From Pseudomonadota bacterium (GTDB taxonomy: Bacteria; Pseudomonadota; Gammaproteobacteria; Burkholderiales; Thiobacillaceae), in NCBI GenBank assembly GCA_030836725.1, contig JAUPLV010000127.1, positions 1 to 6,218 of the forward strand: a stretch of DNA of 6,218 bases, given 5' to 3'. Shown here in pieces: positions 5,689 to 6,218 of this stretch; within the stretch, counting starts at the first letter, position 1; each line of letters opens with the position of its first letter. Below the pieces are notes generated by a model. It was not told the DNA's origin, ran no database searches, and saw nothing but the letters and a program-made list of their open reading frames with translations. Position numbers and translations under genes: made by a program.

Positions 5689-5987
5689 GCTGGGAATACC
5701 TTCTTGAAAGGTTTGACGCTGACGCCGGCATAAACGCCGGCCGCCACGTAGGGATCGGCATCGGCCCACGCCTGGGCGTCGGCCAGCGAATCGAATTCGG
5801 CAACGATCAGGCTGCCTGAAAATCCGGCGCTTCCGGGATCGTTGCAGTCGATGCTGGGGAACGGGCCTGCCAGCAGCAGTCGTCCTGTCTGTTGCAGGGC
5901 GTGAAGACGATCCAGGTGCGCGGGGCGGGCGGCAAGTCGCCGCTCGATGCTGTCGGGCACATCCTGCCCGACGATGGCGTAAAACAT
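5685..5987 (-). CDS. yciI: YciI-like protein
   Basis: A 100-residue small cytosolic protein very similar to E. coli YciI as I recall it: MFYAIVGQDVPDSIERRLAARP, then HLDRLHAL with H24, GRLLLAGPFPSID, NDPGSAGFSGS and the near-invariant tail AWADADPYVAAGVY plus VSVKPFKKVF. The fold is a ferredoxin-like alpha/beta barrel dimer with a conserved His-Asp pair in a pocket. The true reaction is not known, and a hydrolase-like role has been proposed. Its ATG shares one base with the yciB stop (TAATG), and its TGA overlaps the bolA ATG by four bases, so the three genes look translationally coupled. AAGGAAG (5998-6004) lies rather far upstream, inside the yciB coding end. Confidence 0.94.
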   Translation of the reverse strand: MFYAIVGQDVPDSIERRLAARPAHLDRLHALQQTGRLLLAGPFPSIDCNDPGSAGFSGSLIVAEFDSLADAQAWADADPYVAAGVYAGVSVKPFKKVFPA

Positions 5988-6218
5988 TATTGTTTTTCTT
6001 CCTTGTCCAGTTTGGCTTGATCCGGATCGGTCTGATCCAGATATTTGGTCAGCATCATGCCCTGACCGATCACAAAAACCAGCATCAGCCCCAAACCGCC
6101 GAACAGCTTGAAGTTGACCCAGGCATCAGTCGAGAAGTTGAAGGCGACAATCAGATTTGCAACCCCCATGAAGCAAAAAATCCGCCCCAACTCGCATTCA
6201 ATCGACTCCAGGCAGGGG
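5987..6218 (-). pseudogene. yciB: YciB (IspZ/septation protein A family), 3' part with apparent frameshift
   Basis: YciB is a small polytopic inner-membrane protein linked to cell envelope synthesis and division. Only the C-terminal part is in the window, and it is split over two frames. From the right edge to about 6175 one frame reads PAWSRLNASWGGFF, matching the family segment I recall as VWKRLNLAWAVFF. From 6175 to the TAA at 5987 a different frame reads CFMGVANLIVAFNFST, then DAWVNFKLFGGLGL, matching the family's last membrane helices, and ends in a charged tail. The switch falls at six Ts on the coding strand (6175-6180); one more T, or a -1 slip, restores WGGFFCFMG. Unshifted, translation stops at 6151-6153 and loses about 62 residues. 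This may be a sequencing error in an intact gene, a real mutation or programmed slippage. Confidence 0.85.

Overview
The window looks like chromosomal DNA of a GC-rich betaproteobacterium. Three things suggest this: the grpE-dnaK pair, a yciB-yciI-bolA-parvulin gene order of a kind I associate with that class, and E. coli-like but not enterobacterial protein sequences. I cannot name the genus. Nothing looks like a phage, transposon, CRISPR array or plasmid, and no stretch over 300 bases lacks a gene.

Left part (1-1008, minus strand): grpE is followed by the first 108 codons of dnaK, which runs off the left edge. Each gene is preceded by its own sigma-32-like promoter, a CTTGAA box 14 bases from a CCCCA box, so this is a heat-shock chaperone locus.

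Middle part (1068-4281, plus strand): a tRNA-Ser(GGA) gene with a good promoter is followed 26 bases later, with no terminator, by three tightly packed genes. They encode a GT2 polyprenyl-phosphate sugar synthase-like enzyme, a VTT/DedA-type membrane protein and an ArnT/PMT-like GT-C glycosyltransferase. Together they have the parts of a lipid-linked sugar pathway: load a sugar on a polyprenyl phosphate, possibly move a lipid carrier across the membrane, and transfer the sugar on the periplasmic side. The acceptor and the sugar are unknown. This is the best candidate for a little-described system here.

Right part (4286-6218, minus strand): yciB (3' part), yciI, bolA, a secreted parvulin-type peptidyl-prolyl isomerase and a divergent hfq form one probable operon with overlaps or very short gaps until a 57-base gap before hfq. 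That gap holds a perfect 8-bp hairpin. The Hfq has changes at RNA-face positions and a two-residue insertion relative to E. coli Hfq, and it lies outside the usual miaA/hflX setting. The visible yciB sequence is split between two frames at a run of six Ts on its coding strand, which is a homopolymer error, a real mutation or a frameshift/slippage site. The glycosyltransferase operon and hfq converge with only four bases between their stop codons.
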